A stretch of DNA of 13,866 nt from UMGS1696 sp963643035 (GCA_963643035.1 CAVIKO010000049.1:1-13866); one strand, 5' to 3'; positions 6,998-13,458 are shown, counted from the first letter of the stretch. The notes: a model not told the origin generated them from the sequence alone. Program-made: numbers and translations.

Positions 6998-7849
6998 TCA
7001 TTTCCGTGCCATAAATGCGATCAAAGCAGGGATTGCCTCCTCCGCTGCCTCACGACCAAGGGTATACACCATGCGCAGCTTCTCCGGATTCTTTTCCACT
7101 CTCCCAATCGGCAGTGCTTCCTGCGGGCGGATCACAAAAGCACTCCCTTCCCTCTCACGTGCCGCGACATAGGACAACTCCTCATTGTACATAAAGTGGC
7201 GATTTTCCAGTGCCGCAATCAAAGCCGGATAGGCGCGGTACCGCCGACGGATGAGCGGCAGCAGACTGTTCGGTTTTTTCAAATACCCAAGCGGCTGGGT
7301 CAGAATCAACACGTTTCGTGTGTAGCCGAGCGATTCCATATAACGAAGCGGGATTGAATCCACCATACCGCCATCGAGCAACTCTCTGCCATCGATTTGC
7401 ACAATACGTGCAGCAAGCGGCAGAGAGGCAGAGGCACGAATCCAGTCAAACCCATGATCCTCGTATCCGGTATACTCATGATACACCGCCTCTCCCGTAT
7501 TCACATCGGTGCAGACCACATAAAACCGCATGGGATTTTGGGAATAGGCATCGAAATCAAACGGATCCAGCTTCAACGGCACCTCACCGTAGCAGAACGA
7601 TGCATTATACAGATCTTTTGTTTTCAGATAGGAACGCAGACCACAGTACCGTTTGTCCCGACAGAAACGCACATTGTATCGCAGCACGCGTCCGATCTGA
7701 CCGGACTTGTAATTGACGCCGAACGCAGCTCCTGCAGACACGCCAATCGCACCGTCATACCGGATTCTATGCTCCATCATCACATCCATTACACCTGCTG
7801 TGAACATTCCCCGCATCGCGCCGCCTTCCAATACCAATCCTGTTTGCAT
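6998..7849 (-). CDS. Patatin-like phospholipase (bacterial, YjjU/RssA-like)
   Basis: This 283-residue serine lipid hydrolase uses a Ser-Asp dyad. The oxyanion-hole motif EGGAMRGMFTAGV is at residues 8-20, the nucleophile elbow GVSAGA has S38, and the catalytic aspartate is D159 in LLDGGMVDSIP. TRNVLILTQP (177-186) is also typical of the YjjU-type subgroup. No signal peptide or membrane segment is visible, so it should act in the cytoplasm or at the inner membrane face. The start at 7849 has GGAGG 7 nt upstream; an ATG at 7873 lies before this ribosome binding site and is rejected. The C-terminal part is rich in arginine and glutamate. It is the first gene of a two-gene minus-strand unit with the nucleoside-hydrolase-like gene. 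Only a weak TATAGA-like -10 box is visible upstream. Confidence 0.92.
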   Translation of the reverse strand: MQTGLVLEGGAMRGMFTAGVMDVMMEHRIRYDGAIGVSAGAAFGVNYKSGQIGRVLRYNVRFCRDKRYCGLRSYLKTKDLYNASFCYGEVPLKLDPFDFDAYSQNPMRFYVVCTDVNTGEAVYHEYTGYEDHGFDWIRASASLPLAARIVQIDGRELLDGGMVDSIPLRYMESLGYTRNVLILTQPLGYLKKPNSLLPLIRRRYRAYPALIAALENRHFMYNEELSYVAAREREGSAFVIRPQEALPIGRVEKNPEKLRMVYTLGREAAEEAIPALIAFMARK

Positions 7850-7962
7850 TTCCTGTCCTCCATACATAATCACTCTCTATAGGGTAGTACATTTTTCAAA
7901 AAGAAGCAAGAGGAAACGTGAAAATGAAACAAAAAATTTACAAGCGCGTGTTATTGCAGGGC

Positions 7963-7977
7963 TGTGAACGCTTCACA
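7963..7977. repeat. Perfect 15-bp palindrome
   Basis: TGTGAA-CGC-TTCACA has perfect 6-bp arms. It resembles a CRP-type site with 5 instead of 6 central bases, or a small hairpin. No clear promoter is next to it; the patatin-like gene starts about 115 bp away on the minus strand. Confidence 0.5.
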
Positions 7978-8118
7978 TCCTTTCCCATTGTTTTATTCGC
8001 TACATCCAGTTTTTTCCAAAATCTGATACAGCAAGGAAATAGGAGAACGGGTTATCTGTGTAGATGCGGATATGGGAAATGTGGTGGCTATGTTGCAGTA
8101 GAAATGGGAATAACAGAA

Positions 8119-8174
8119 CATAGAACTTTCATAGATACCAGATTGGGTGTCGATAGAGGTTCTATGTGTTTTTT
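8119..8174 (+). terminator. Long hairpin followed by T6 (orphan terminator or 3' end of an untranslated RNA)
   Basis: The arms run from 8119-8139 and 8146-8166 and form a 21-bp stem with two mismatches and three G-T pairs. The outer eight pairs CATAGAAC/GTTCTATG are perfect and the loop is AGATTG. TG and then six T follow at 8169-8174, as in an intrinsic terminator for the plus strand. No plus-strand gene ends here: the nearest genes on both sides are minus strand. It could end a small RNA, or be a palindromic mobile-type element. Confidence 0.55.
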
Positions 8175-8314
8175 CGTTCAATGTTTACGCACGACATTAT
8201 AACGAATGCCAATACGGTACAATCATTTCTCCATGCAAGAGAATCCAAACCGCTTTCGCGGTACAAGGGGAAAATCCGTGCTTATCCAGTCATTCTTATT
8301 CTTAGGTGTAATTA

Positions 8315-8977
8315 TCACACTTTCAAAAGAAAGTGACTCTTGTGGAAATCCAGTAAACCCTCGTCTCTCATTTTTCCAAGCTCCAACGACAGTCCGCTAC
8401 GCTCGACGGCAAGGTAATCCGCAAGCTGCTGTCTGGAAAAAGGAATGTCGAATTCGTATGTTCCGAGCCGCTGTGCCTCCGTGGAAAAATAGGACATGAG
8501 CTTAGCCCGTGTGGTGCGCTGTCCCATGTGTGTGATCTTTTCACTGAAGCGCTGATTTTTCTCGGCGAGTTCACTGAGGAGGTTCTGGATGATCCGGCTG
8601 TGGTGGCTGCAAGCGGATGGGCAGATATGCAGAATGCGTTTTACGTTCAGAAACAGCACAGTGGTGGGAGTATCAGCGATCACGCTCACATTCAGTGCAG
8701 AATCTGGCGCGCAGGCAAAGGCTGCAGCAAAGGTCTGTCCCACACCTGACCGGGAAAGAATATTGCGGTTTCCCCAAATGTCCTCTTGGATGACCAGAAC
8801 ACTTCCCGACAGCACAACGCCAATCGATTCCACTGTATCCCCGGCGCGCAGCACAAAGGATTCTTTTGGAAAATCGTCTCTCCTCGGCTCCAGACAGGAC
8901 AGCATGGCTGTAAGCTCCTCTTCAGAAATGCCTGTAAAAAGCTGAGAGGATTGAAGAATGGGAAAAAATTCTTTCAT
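8315..8977 (-). CDS. Crp/Fnr-family transcriptional regulator (HcpR-like by context)
   Basis: The 220-residue protein has a cyclic-nucleotide-binding-like beta-roll (about 15-110) with VLRAGDTVESIGVVLSGSVLV (42-62). A dimer helix spans about 125-150. A C-terminal winged HTH has SRQQLADYLAVERSGLSLEL (181-200) followed by GKMRDEGLL. It lacks the N-terminal cysteine cluster of Fnr; its cysteines are C28, C89, C119 and C123. It is divergent from a FrdX-like ferredoxin gene and hcp, the arrangement described for HcpR regulators of nitrosative stress. A palindrome lies in the shared promoter region. The start at 8977 follows GAGG by 6 nt; an upstream in-frame ATG at 9133 would lie inside the ferredoxin gene and is rejected. 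Family is certain; the HcpR role is inferred from neighbours. Confidence 0.9.
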   Translation of the reverse strand: MKEFFPILQSSQLFTGISEEELTAMLSCLEPRRDDFPKESFVLRAGDTVESIGVVLSGSVLVIQEDIWGNRNILSRSGVGQTFAAAFACAPDSALNVSVIADTPTTVLFLNVKRILHICPSACSHHSRIIQNLLSELAEKNQRFSEKITHMGQRTTRAKLMSYFSTEAQRLGTYEFDIPFSRQQLADYLAVERSGLSLELGKMRDEGLLDFHKSHFLLKV

Positions 8978-8991
8978 AAAGTTCCTCTTTC

Positions 8992-9005
8992 GTTGAAAAT
9001 TCAAC
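8992..9005. promoter_or_regulatory. Crp/Fnr-type operator in the regulator/ferredoxin-hcp divergent promoter
   Basis: GTTGAA-AA-TTCAAC is a perfect 6-bp-arm palindrome. Its centre (8998.5) is 41.5 bp before a start at 9040 predicted from the TATAAT at 9028-9033, the class II activator position. On the other strand it lies about +10 to +23 from the regulator's predicted start, a repressing position. Confidence 0.65.
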
Positions 9006-9020
9006 CGACTTATGAATTGT

Positions 9021-9049
9021 ATTATACTATAATATTTGCAGAAAAGCAA
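9021..9049 (-). promoter_or_regulatory. Promoter of the Crp/Fnr-family regulator
   Basis: On the minus strand TTGCTT (9049-9044), a 17-nt spacer and a perfect TATAAT (9026-9021) give a start near 9014, about 37 nt before the ATG. Confidence 0.6.
9023..9033 (+). promoter_or_regulatory. -10 region of the ferredoxin/hcp operon
   Basis: Two overlapping -10 boxes are present: TATACT (9023-9028) and TATAAT (9028-9033). No good TTGACA box lies at the right distance; at 9005-9010 the bases are CCGACT. A promoter with a poor -35 box and an activator palindrome over it suggests dependence on the Crp/Fnr-type regulator. Confidence 0.55.
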
Positions 9050-9061
9050 GGAGGCACGGAT

Positions 9062-9772
9062 ATGAAAAGAAGAATTATTTCGATCGATCAGGACAAATGC
9101 AACGGCTGCGGTGCCTGTGCCGCCGCCTGTCACGAAGGTGCCATCGCCATGGTGGACGGAAAAGCACAGTTGATGCGTGATGATTACTGTGATGGCTTAG
9201 GCGACTGTCTGCCCGCCTGTCCCACCGGCGCAATCTCCTTTGTGGAACGAGAGGCTGCCGCTTATGACGAAGAAGCAGTGCTATCCAATAAACAGAAGAA
9301 GATGCAGAAAGAGGGCATGCGTCTACACGGCGGCTGTCCCGGAACACGAATGAAAACAATCCGGCACGAAGAGCCATCCGGTGCGGAAACGGCACCTGTC
9401 ATGGCACAAAGCCGCCTTTGTCAGTGGCCGATACAGATCAAACTCGTTCCCGTGAATGCGCCTTACTTTGACGGTGCAAAGTTGCTCATCGCCGCGGACT
9501 GTACAGCATATGCCTACGCCGCCTTTCATGAACGCTTCATGAAGGGACACATTACGCTCATAGGCTGCCCCAAACTCGATAGCGTAGACTATTCCGAGAA
9601 GCTCACCGAGATCATTCGCCAGAATGATATTCAGAGTGTTACCATCGTGCGTATGGAGGTCCCCTGCTGCGGCGGGTTGGAAAACGCAACGAAAACGGCG
9701 TTGCAGCAGAGTGGAAAGTTCATTCCTTGGCAGGTCGTAACCATTTCCACAGACGGCAATATTCTCAATTGA
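9062..9772 (+). CDS. FrdX-like 4Fe-4S ferredoxin, partner of Hcp
   Basis: The 236-residue cytoplasmic iron-sulphur protein is probably the electron donor or maturation partner of Hcp, which starts 24 bp downstream. The first cluster motif is complete: C13, C16, C19 and C23 in CNGCGACAAAC. The second reads YCDGLGDCLPACPTGAI with C43, C49 and C53; the usual second cysteine position (46) is leucine. From memory the DGLG variant is common in this family. A further domain of about 180 residues carries GGCPGTR (C92), LCQWPIQ (C120), AADCTAYA (C147), IGCPKLD (C169) and VPCCGG (C202, C203). AAGGAGG lies 7 nt before the ATG at 9062. A longer frame from 8786 crosses the operator and promoter and is rejected. 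Confidence 0.88.
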   Translation: MKRRIISIDQDKCNGCGACAAACHEGAIAMVDGKAQLMRDDYCDGLGDCLPACPTGAISFVEREAAAYDEEAVLSNKQKKMQKEGMRLHGGCPGTRMKTIRHEEPSGAETAPVMAQSRLCQWPIQIKLVPVNAPYFDGAKLLIAADCTAYAYAAFHERFMKGHITLIGCPKLDSVDYSEKLTEIIRQNDIQSVTIVRMEVPCCGGLENATKTALQQSGKFIPWQVVTISTDGNILN

Positions 9773-9796
9773 GTAAAGGAAAGCGAGGATTTCAAA

Positions 9797-11392
9797 ATGG
9801 ATCGTAACATGTTTTGTTTTCAGTGTGAACAGACGGCGGGATGCACCGGATGTACCGGAAAAGCCGGCGTTTGCGGCAAGAGTGCTGATGTGGCGAAACT
9901 GCAGGATGAACTGACCGGCGCTTTGGTGGGTCTGGCACGCGCGGCAAGCAATGCGCCGGAAGTGAACGAGGGTACATGGCGGCTTATGATCGAGGGACTG
10001 TTTGCCACCGTTACCAATGTGAGCTTCAACGAAAAGACCATCCGGGAACTGATCGATCAGGTGCATGAGGAAAAGAATCGGCTTGTTCCGAACTGCTCGT
10101 GTTGTACTTCCGCATGCGGACGAACTGACGACTATGATATGGAGAATCTCTGGAACGCACAGGAGGACATACGCAGTCTCAAATCCCTTATTCTTTTCGG
10201 TGTTCGCGGTATGGCGGCGTACGCACATCACGCCATGGTACTTGGATATACCGATGAAGAAGTGAACCAATTCTTCGCCAAGGCGCTCTTTGCCATTGGC
10301 GAGGAATGGGACATGGAGGAACTGCTGCCTGTCGTGATGGAGGTCGGCGAGAAAAACCTTAAGTGCATGGCACTTCTGGACAAAGCGAACACCGAAAGCT
10401 ATGGAACGCCCACACCTGTCACCGTACCGCTGACCGTAGAGAAAGGGCCGTTCATCGTCATCTCCGGTCACGACCTGCATGATCTGAAGCTGCTGCTGGA
10501 GCAGACCGAGGGTAAGGGCATCAATATTTATACCCATGGAGAAATGCTTCCCGCACACGGTTATCCGGAACTGAAAAAGTATTCCCACCTCAAGGGAAAT
10601 TTCGGCACGGCATGGCAGAATCAGCAGAAAGAATTTGCGTCTCTCCCGGCACCGGTTCTGTTCACTACCAACTGCCTGATGCCACCGAAAGCAAGCTACG
10701 CCGACCGCATATTCACCACGGCGATGGTCTCCTATCCCGAAATGATGCACATCGGAGAGGACAAGGACTTCACGCCAATCATCGAAAAAGCATTGGAGCT
10801 GGGTGGCTACACCGAGGACAAGCCTTTCACTGGTATCAACGGAGGCAGCACAGTCATGACCGGCTTTGCTCGCGGCACGGTGCTTGGCGTGGCGGATACC
10901 GTTATTGAAGCAGTCAAATCCGGCGCGATCCGGCACTTCTTCTTAGTCGCCGGCTGTGATGGTGCACGTCCAGGTCGCAATTACTATACTGAATTTGTAA
11001 AACAGACACCAACCGATACCGTAGTGCTGACCCTTGCCTGCGGCAAGTACCGCTTCAACGACCTTGACCTCGGTACAATTGGCGGTCTGCCCCGGCTGAT
11101 GGATGTGGGACAGTGCAACGACGCCTTCAGTGCCATTCAGATTGCAGTGGCTCTTGCCAACGCTTTTGGCTGCGGTGTGAATGATCTGCCGCTGTCCATG
11201 GTGCTTTCCTGGTATGAGCAGAAGGCGGTGTGCATCCTGCTGACCTTACTACATCTGGGTATCAAGAACATACGCCTTGGTCCCACGCTGCCCGCGTTTG
11301 TTTCGTCGAATGTGTTGAACTACCTCATAGAGAACTTCGGCATTGCGCCTATCACCACACCAGAGGAAGATCTGAAGACGCTTCTTGGGTAA
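9797..11392 (+). CDS. hcp: Hydroxylamine reductase / hybrid-cluster protein
   Basis: The 531-residue protein is Hcp, which reduces hydroxylamine and in bacteria acts mainly as a nitric-oxide reductase in nitrosative stress. The N-terminal cubane ligands are C7, C10, C19 and C26 (C-x2-C-x8-C-x6-C, anaerobe-type spacing; C16 is extra). All hybrid-cluster ligands have clear counterparts: H225 (ISGHDLHDL), E249 (THGEMLPAHG), C293 (TTNCLMPP), C387 (AGCDGARPGR), C415 (LACGKYRFND), C440 (VGQCNDAFS), and E474 with K476 (SWYEQKAV). Length and spacing match the anaerobe enzymes, so it should be active. GAGG lies 8 nt before the ATG. It forms an operon with the FrdX-like gene and is probably controlled by the divergent Crp/Fnr-type regulator. 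A terminator follows at 11603-11630. Confidence 0.97.
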   Translation: MDRNMFCFQCEQTAGCTGCTGKAGVCGKSADVAKLQDELTGALVGLARAASNAPEVNEGTWRLMIEGLFATVTNVSFNEKTIRELIDQVHEEKNRLVPNCSCCTSACGRTDDYDMENLWNAQEDIRSLKSLILFGVRGMAAYAHHAMVLGYTDEEVNQFFAKALFAIGEEWDMEELLPVVMEVGEKNLKCMALLDKANTESYGTPTPVTVPLTVEKGPFIVISGHDLHDLKLLLEQTEGKGINIYTHGEMLPAHGYPELKKYSHLKGNFGTAWQNQQKEFASLPAPVLFTTNCLMPPKASYADRIFTTAMVSYPEMMHIGEDKDFTPIIEKALELGGYTEDKPFTGINGGSTVMTGFARGTVLGVADTVIEAVKSGAIRHFFLVAGCDGARPGRNYYTEFVKQTPTDTVVLTLACGKYRFNDLDLGTIGGLPRLMDVGQCNDAFSAIQIAVALANAFGCGVNDLPLSMVLSWYEQKAVCILLTLLHLGIKNIRLGPTLPAFVSSNVLNYLIENFGIAPITTPEEDLKTLLG

Positions 11393-11410
11393 TAGGATAG
11401 GGGAATAATA

Positions 11411-11433
11411 TATACCACCAAACTGATGGTATA
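11411..11433. repeat. Short inverted repeat just after hcp
   Basis: TATACCA (11411-11417) and TGGTATA (11427-11433) flank a 9-nt loop, starting 18 bp after the hcp stop. There is no T-tract, so it is not a terminator by itself. It might protect the mRNA end. Confidence 0.35.
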
Positions 11434-11439
11434 CACAAG

Positions 11440-11524
11440 CCATAGAAAAATTCTTCTTCTCCGCGTTACTCCGCCAGATCTCCACCAGCTATCTGTCATC
11501 TCTGACATGTATCTCCAAACTCAT
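11440..11524 (-). pseudogene. Possible relic of a small ORF with an in-frame stop
   Basis: AAGGAG lies 4 nt before an ATG at 11524 that opens MSLEIHVRDDR and then a TAG (11489-11491). The same frame continues LVEIWRSNAEKKN. From memory this pattern recalls small mobile-element proteins starting with a short strand and then VEVWLSNAEKxD. After that the frame loses likeness and runs into the hcp region. The good ribosome binding site supports a former gene; the family link is weak. Confidence 0.3.
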
Positions 11525-11602
11525 CACACTCCTTTACTTTGGAATTATTTTCCACAGTTTTTGAGGATTTATGCAGGTGTACTATCCAAATATATGTCAT
11601 GA

Positions 11603-11630
11603 AAAAAGAGCAGTTTTCACTGCTCTTTTT
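11603..11630. terminator. Bidirectional rho-independent terminator after hcp
   Basis: AAAAAGAGCAG (11603-11613) and CTGCTCTTTTT (11620-11630) form a perfect 11-bp stem with the loop TTTTCA. The T-tract on one strand and A-tract on the other allow it to end hcp from the left and the minus-strand relics from the right. Confidence 0.9.
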
Positions 11631-11643
11631 GTGTATTGGTTTT

Positions 11644-11802
11644 TTACAGCCACTTGTCCAGTTCCATTTCCACTTCCAGTATCTTATTCTCCTTTTGGGA
11701 ACGGATGATATTTTCGCGCATGATCACCATGTCTGGTTCGCGCAGTGTCCGGAAGTTTTCGAGCGTTTTTTTCACTTCCTTAAATCGTGGTTTCCTAACT
11801 GT
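11644..11802 (-). pseudogene. C-terminal fragment of an unidentified protein
   Basis: Between a TGA at 11803-11805 and a TAA at 11644-11646 lies an open frame of 52 residues with no usual start. It reads like a real protein tail: KPRFKEVKKTLENFRTL, then REPDMVIMRENIIRSQKEN and ILEVEMELDKWL. It is rich in charged residues and probably helical. It overlaps the end of the EFR1-like ferredoxin relic by about 30 bp in another frame and stops just before the shared terminator. Dense real-looking composition and the missing 5' end suggest the tail of a deleted gene, for example a regulator with a C-terminal helix; the family is not recognised. Alternatively it is chance, which I think less likely. 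Confidence 0.4.
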
Positions 11803-11915
11803 TCAAAGTGATAGCACGGCTTCCCTACGCTCCTTTTAACGTACTCGATCGCCTTCTTGGAACAATAACAGATGCAAGCCATGCAATACGTACATTCCCT
11901 GCCACATGTGAAATT
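11772..11915 (-). pseudogene. Relic of an EFR1-like ferredoxin (C-terminal 4Fe-4S motif)
   Basis: After a TAG at 11916-11918 an open frame of 47 residues, lacking a start codon, contains one full iron-sulphur motif, CTYCMACICYC, with a preceding CGRE. It continues KKAIEYVKRSVGKP. This is the typical end of EFR1-type flavodoxin/ferredoxin proteins, where C-x2-C-x2-C-x3-C-P is followed by KAIEYGKKSxGKPRY. Here the usual proline after the last cysteine is serine. The flavodoxin-like N-terminal part of about 200 residues is missing: upstream DNA carries stops and then the GNAT gene. It is thus a 3' remnant, probably left by a deletion. Confidence 0.65.
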
Positions 11916-11947
11916 CTATTTATTCTTCTTGTCCATTTCTCTTGAAA

Positions 11948-12427
11948 TCACAGCACATGATAGTACAGACAGATATTCTGATACGTTCCATCTTTCATCA
12001 AAAATCCGTCCGGAATCGTTCCAACCTGCACGAAGCCGAGCCGCTTGTACAAGTGGCGTGCATGGATGTTGTTCTCGACTACGGCGTTGAACTGTAAGAG
12101 CCTGAAACCGCATTTTTTTGCCTGCGTCAGACAATCTGAGACCAATTTTTCGCCGATATGGTTACCACGGCAGGTGGAATTCACAGCATAGCTGGCATTA
12201 GCGATATGACCGCACCGTCCGACATTGTTCGGATGCAGAATATACAGTCCTACAACCGTTCCGTTGTCTTCCGCGATGCCGCAGTAGGTTTGACCTGCGA
12301 AAAAGGACTTTCCCGTTTCTTCATCCAGAATATCAAGTTGCGGGAAAACCACGCCTTCTTCTACGACCTCATTCCAAATACGGACCATGGCAGGTACATC
12401 CTTCTCGTTATAGCCTCTGATTTCCAT
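11948..12427 (-). CDS. GNAT-family N-acetyltransferase
   Basis: The 159-residue protein is a single-domain Gcn5-related acetyltransferase that moves acetyl from acetyl-CoA to an unknown amine. It begins MEIRGYNEKDVPAMVRIWNEVVEEG, the usual beta1-alpha1 start. It has VVGLYILHPN (58-67) as beta4, and the acetyl-CoA pyrophosphate loop CRGNHIGEKLV (86-96), in which His replaces the common Gly before IG; this variant is usual in this subgroup. LYKRLGFVQVGTIPDGF (126-142) is the alpha4/beta6-7 region. GAGG lies 6 nt before the ATG at 12427. It follows the methyltransferase on the same strand after a decayed second GNAT fragment. It looks intact and complete. Confidence 0.92.
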   Translation of the reverse strand: MEIRGYNEKDVPAMVRIWNEVVEEGVVFPQLDILDEETGKSFFAGQTYCGIAEDNGTVVGLYILHPNNVGRCGHIANASYAVNSTCRGNHIGEKLVSDCLTQAKKCGFRLLQFNAVVENNIHARHLYKRLGFVQVGTIPDGFLMKDGTYQNICLYYHVL

Positions 12428-12436
12428 AGAGCACCT

Positions 12437-12649
12437 CTATTCGTTGTATTTATCATTCTTTTCAGATCCACCAGCGCGGTGTAAACTCACCGAGTGTGAC
12501 GACTTCACCTTTTCATAGTCCAGCATGACTAAAAAATACGCCGTTCCGGGTGTATTCAAATGGAACTTTTTCAGATTTGTGCGAATGATCCCGGCGATCC
12601 TTTTGTTATCGGTTTCCTGTATCCTTCTGTGCTGCAGCATTGTAGTCAT
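12437..12649 (-). pseudogene. Truncated GNAT acetyltransferase relic
   Basis: The frame from 12649 (or ATG 12640) gives HRRIQETDNKRIAGIIRTNL and then KKFHLNTPGTAYF. This is the characteristic first helix of GNAT proteins that read IRxxLxxFxxxxPGTAYFDPELD. After TAYF the likeness stops and the rest is unrelated, ending just before the intact GNAT gene. A one-base shift within GAAAAGG near 12509 would give a different tail, GEVVTLGEFTPRWWI (12462-12512), that also looks like protein. So two gene ends may have been joined by a deletion. The 5' end overlaps the methyltransferase end by 44 bp in another frame. Confidence 0.6.
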
Positions 12650-13403
12650 CTTCTGCTTTCATTTCCCCACTGTACGCGATCGTATCAATCGGTACCGCGA
12701 GTTGTCCTTTTTCCGCGAACCTGTCAAACAACGTACCCAGCACTTCCAGATATTTCGGGTACCGTTCGTCGCTCTCCTTCAAGGAATACGAAGACGACAG
12801 TACACAGTTAATGTACCCATCTTTATCATAAATTTGTGTGTTATCGGTGCGGAATAGGTCGCACTTTCCGGCATAGAAAGCGGTGCATTTTTCGTGGCTC
12901 ATACCATTGGAAAAGCCGTGAAATTCAGGATTGTATGTACGGTGTACTTCAGCCAGCGCCATAGTGCAGGGAGCGGTCGTAATTCTTGCATTGTAGAGAA
13001 TGATCACCTTTCCGCCGGGCTTCAAAATACGTCTGCATTCTTTTCGGAACGCCTCGGCATCAAACCAGTGGAATGCCTGCGCAGCAGTGATGTAGTCGAC
13101 ACTTTTATCCGGGAGATGGGTATCGGAAGCCGTGCCATCCATGGAGGTAAAATGCTCGTTCCCTGCCAGCTTTTCTTCCGCTTTTCTCCGCATATCCTCA
13201 CCAGGCTCTACCGCGTATACATGATAGCCGCAATTTAGAAGCTGCTCTGTAAAAATGCCTGTGCCGGAACCGATATCTGCGAAAACACTTCCAGCAGGAA
13301 TATGCAGTGTGTTTTGCATATACACAAACAGTTCCGGTGCATACTTGGGTCTCGCCTTCTCGTAAATTTCGCTCTTTCCGTCAAAACGGTGCGTGTTGTT
13401 CAT
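12606..13403 (-). CDS. Class I SAM-dependent methyltransferase
   Basis: The 265-residue cytoplasmic protein has the Rossmann methyltransferase signature. Motif I is VFADIGSGTGIFT (res 40-52), followed by the acidic residue E66 in YAVEPGE. The central strand VDYITAAQAFHWF (102-114) and the post-motif LKPGGKVIILYN (127-138) also fit. FHWFD is typical of the UbiE/TAM-like subgroup, and the substrate is unknown. AGGAGG lies 9 nt before the ATG at 13403, so an in-frame ATG at 13436 is rejected. It is driven by a good promoter at 13459-13487. The last 16 residues (about 250-265) follow a natural-looking end, TIAYSGEM, and overlap a GNAT relic. The original stop may have been lost or the tail may be extended. 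Confidence 0.92.
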   Translation of the reverse strand: MNNTHRFDGKSEIYEKARPKYAPELFVYMQNTLHIPAGSVFADIGSGTGIFTEQLLNCGYHVYAVEPGEDMRRKAEEKLAGNEHFTSMDGTASDTHLPDKSVDYITAAQAFHWFDAEAFRKECRRILKPGGKVIILYNARITTAPCTMALAEVHRTYNPEFHGFSNGMSHEKCTAFYAGKCDLFRTDNTQIYDKDGYINCVLSSSYSLKESDERYPKYLEVLGTLFDRFAEKGQLAVPIDTIAYSGEMKAEDDYNAAAQKDTGNR

Positions 13404-13458
13404 GGTGTGATTCCTCCTTGGATTCTGATCTGGCAAAAAGATGCCTTATTCTGCATAT

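Larger units (their letters stand above)
7850..8314. other. 465-bp intergenic stretch without a convincing gene
   Basis: Open frames on both strands (7918-8202 plus, 7993-8181 minus) have no good ribosome binding site and no family signal. In one further plus-strand frame a short protein-like stretch ends at about 8093, but it has no start. The stretch holds a perfect palindrome at 7963-7977, a long hairpin with a T-tract at 8119-8174, and a small hairpin ACCGC/GCGGT at 8249-8262. On the minus strand that last one has a GAAA loop and could weakly end the Crp/Fnr transcript. It may be an untranslated RNA or an eroded element. Confidence 0.5.

Noticed and set aside
7918..8202. Plus-strand open frame of 94 residues (and an opposing 62-residue frame at 7993-8181)
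   Set aside because: No ribosome binding site, no family signal, and both run through the long hairpin, so coding is unlikely.
8318..8335. Hairpin CACTTTC-AAAA-GAAAGTG at the end of the Crp/Fnr-type gene
   Set aside because: It lies inside the coding end (LLKV region) and has no T-tract on either strand, so it is not called a terminator.
8786..9061. Long N-terminal extension of the ferredoxin frame
   Set aside because: It would cross the divergent promoter, the operator and the regulator gene; the ATG at 9062 has a perfect ribosome binding site.
9323..10936. Minus-strand open frame of 537 residues opposite hcp
   Set aside because: It is antisense to the fully motif-supported ferredoxin and hcp genes and shows no family likeness of its own.
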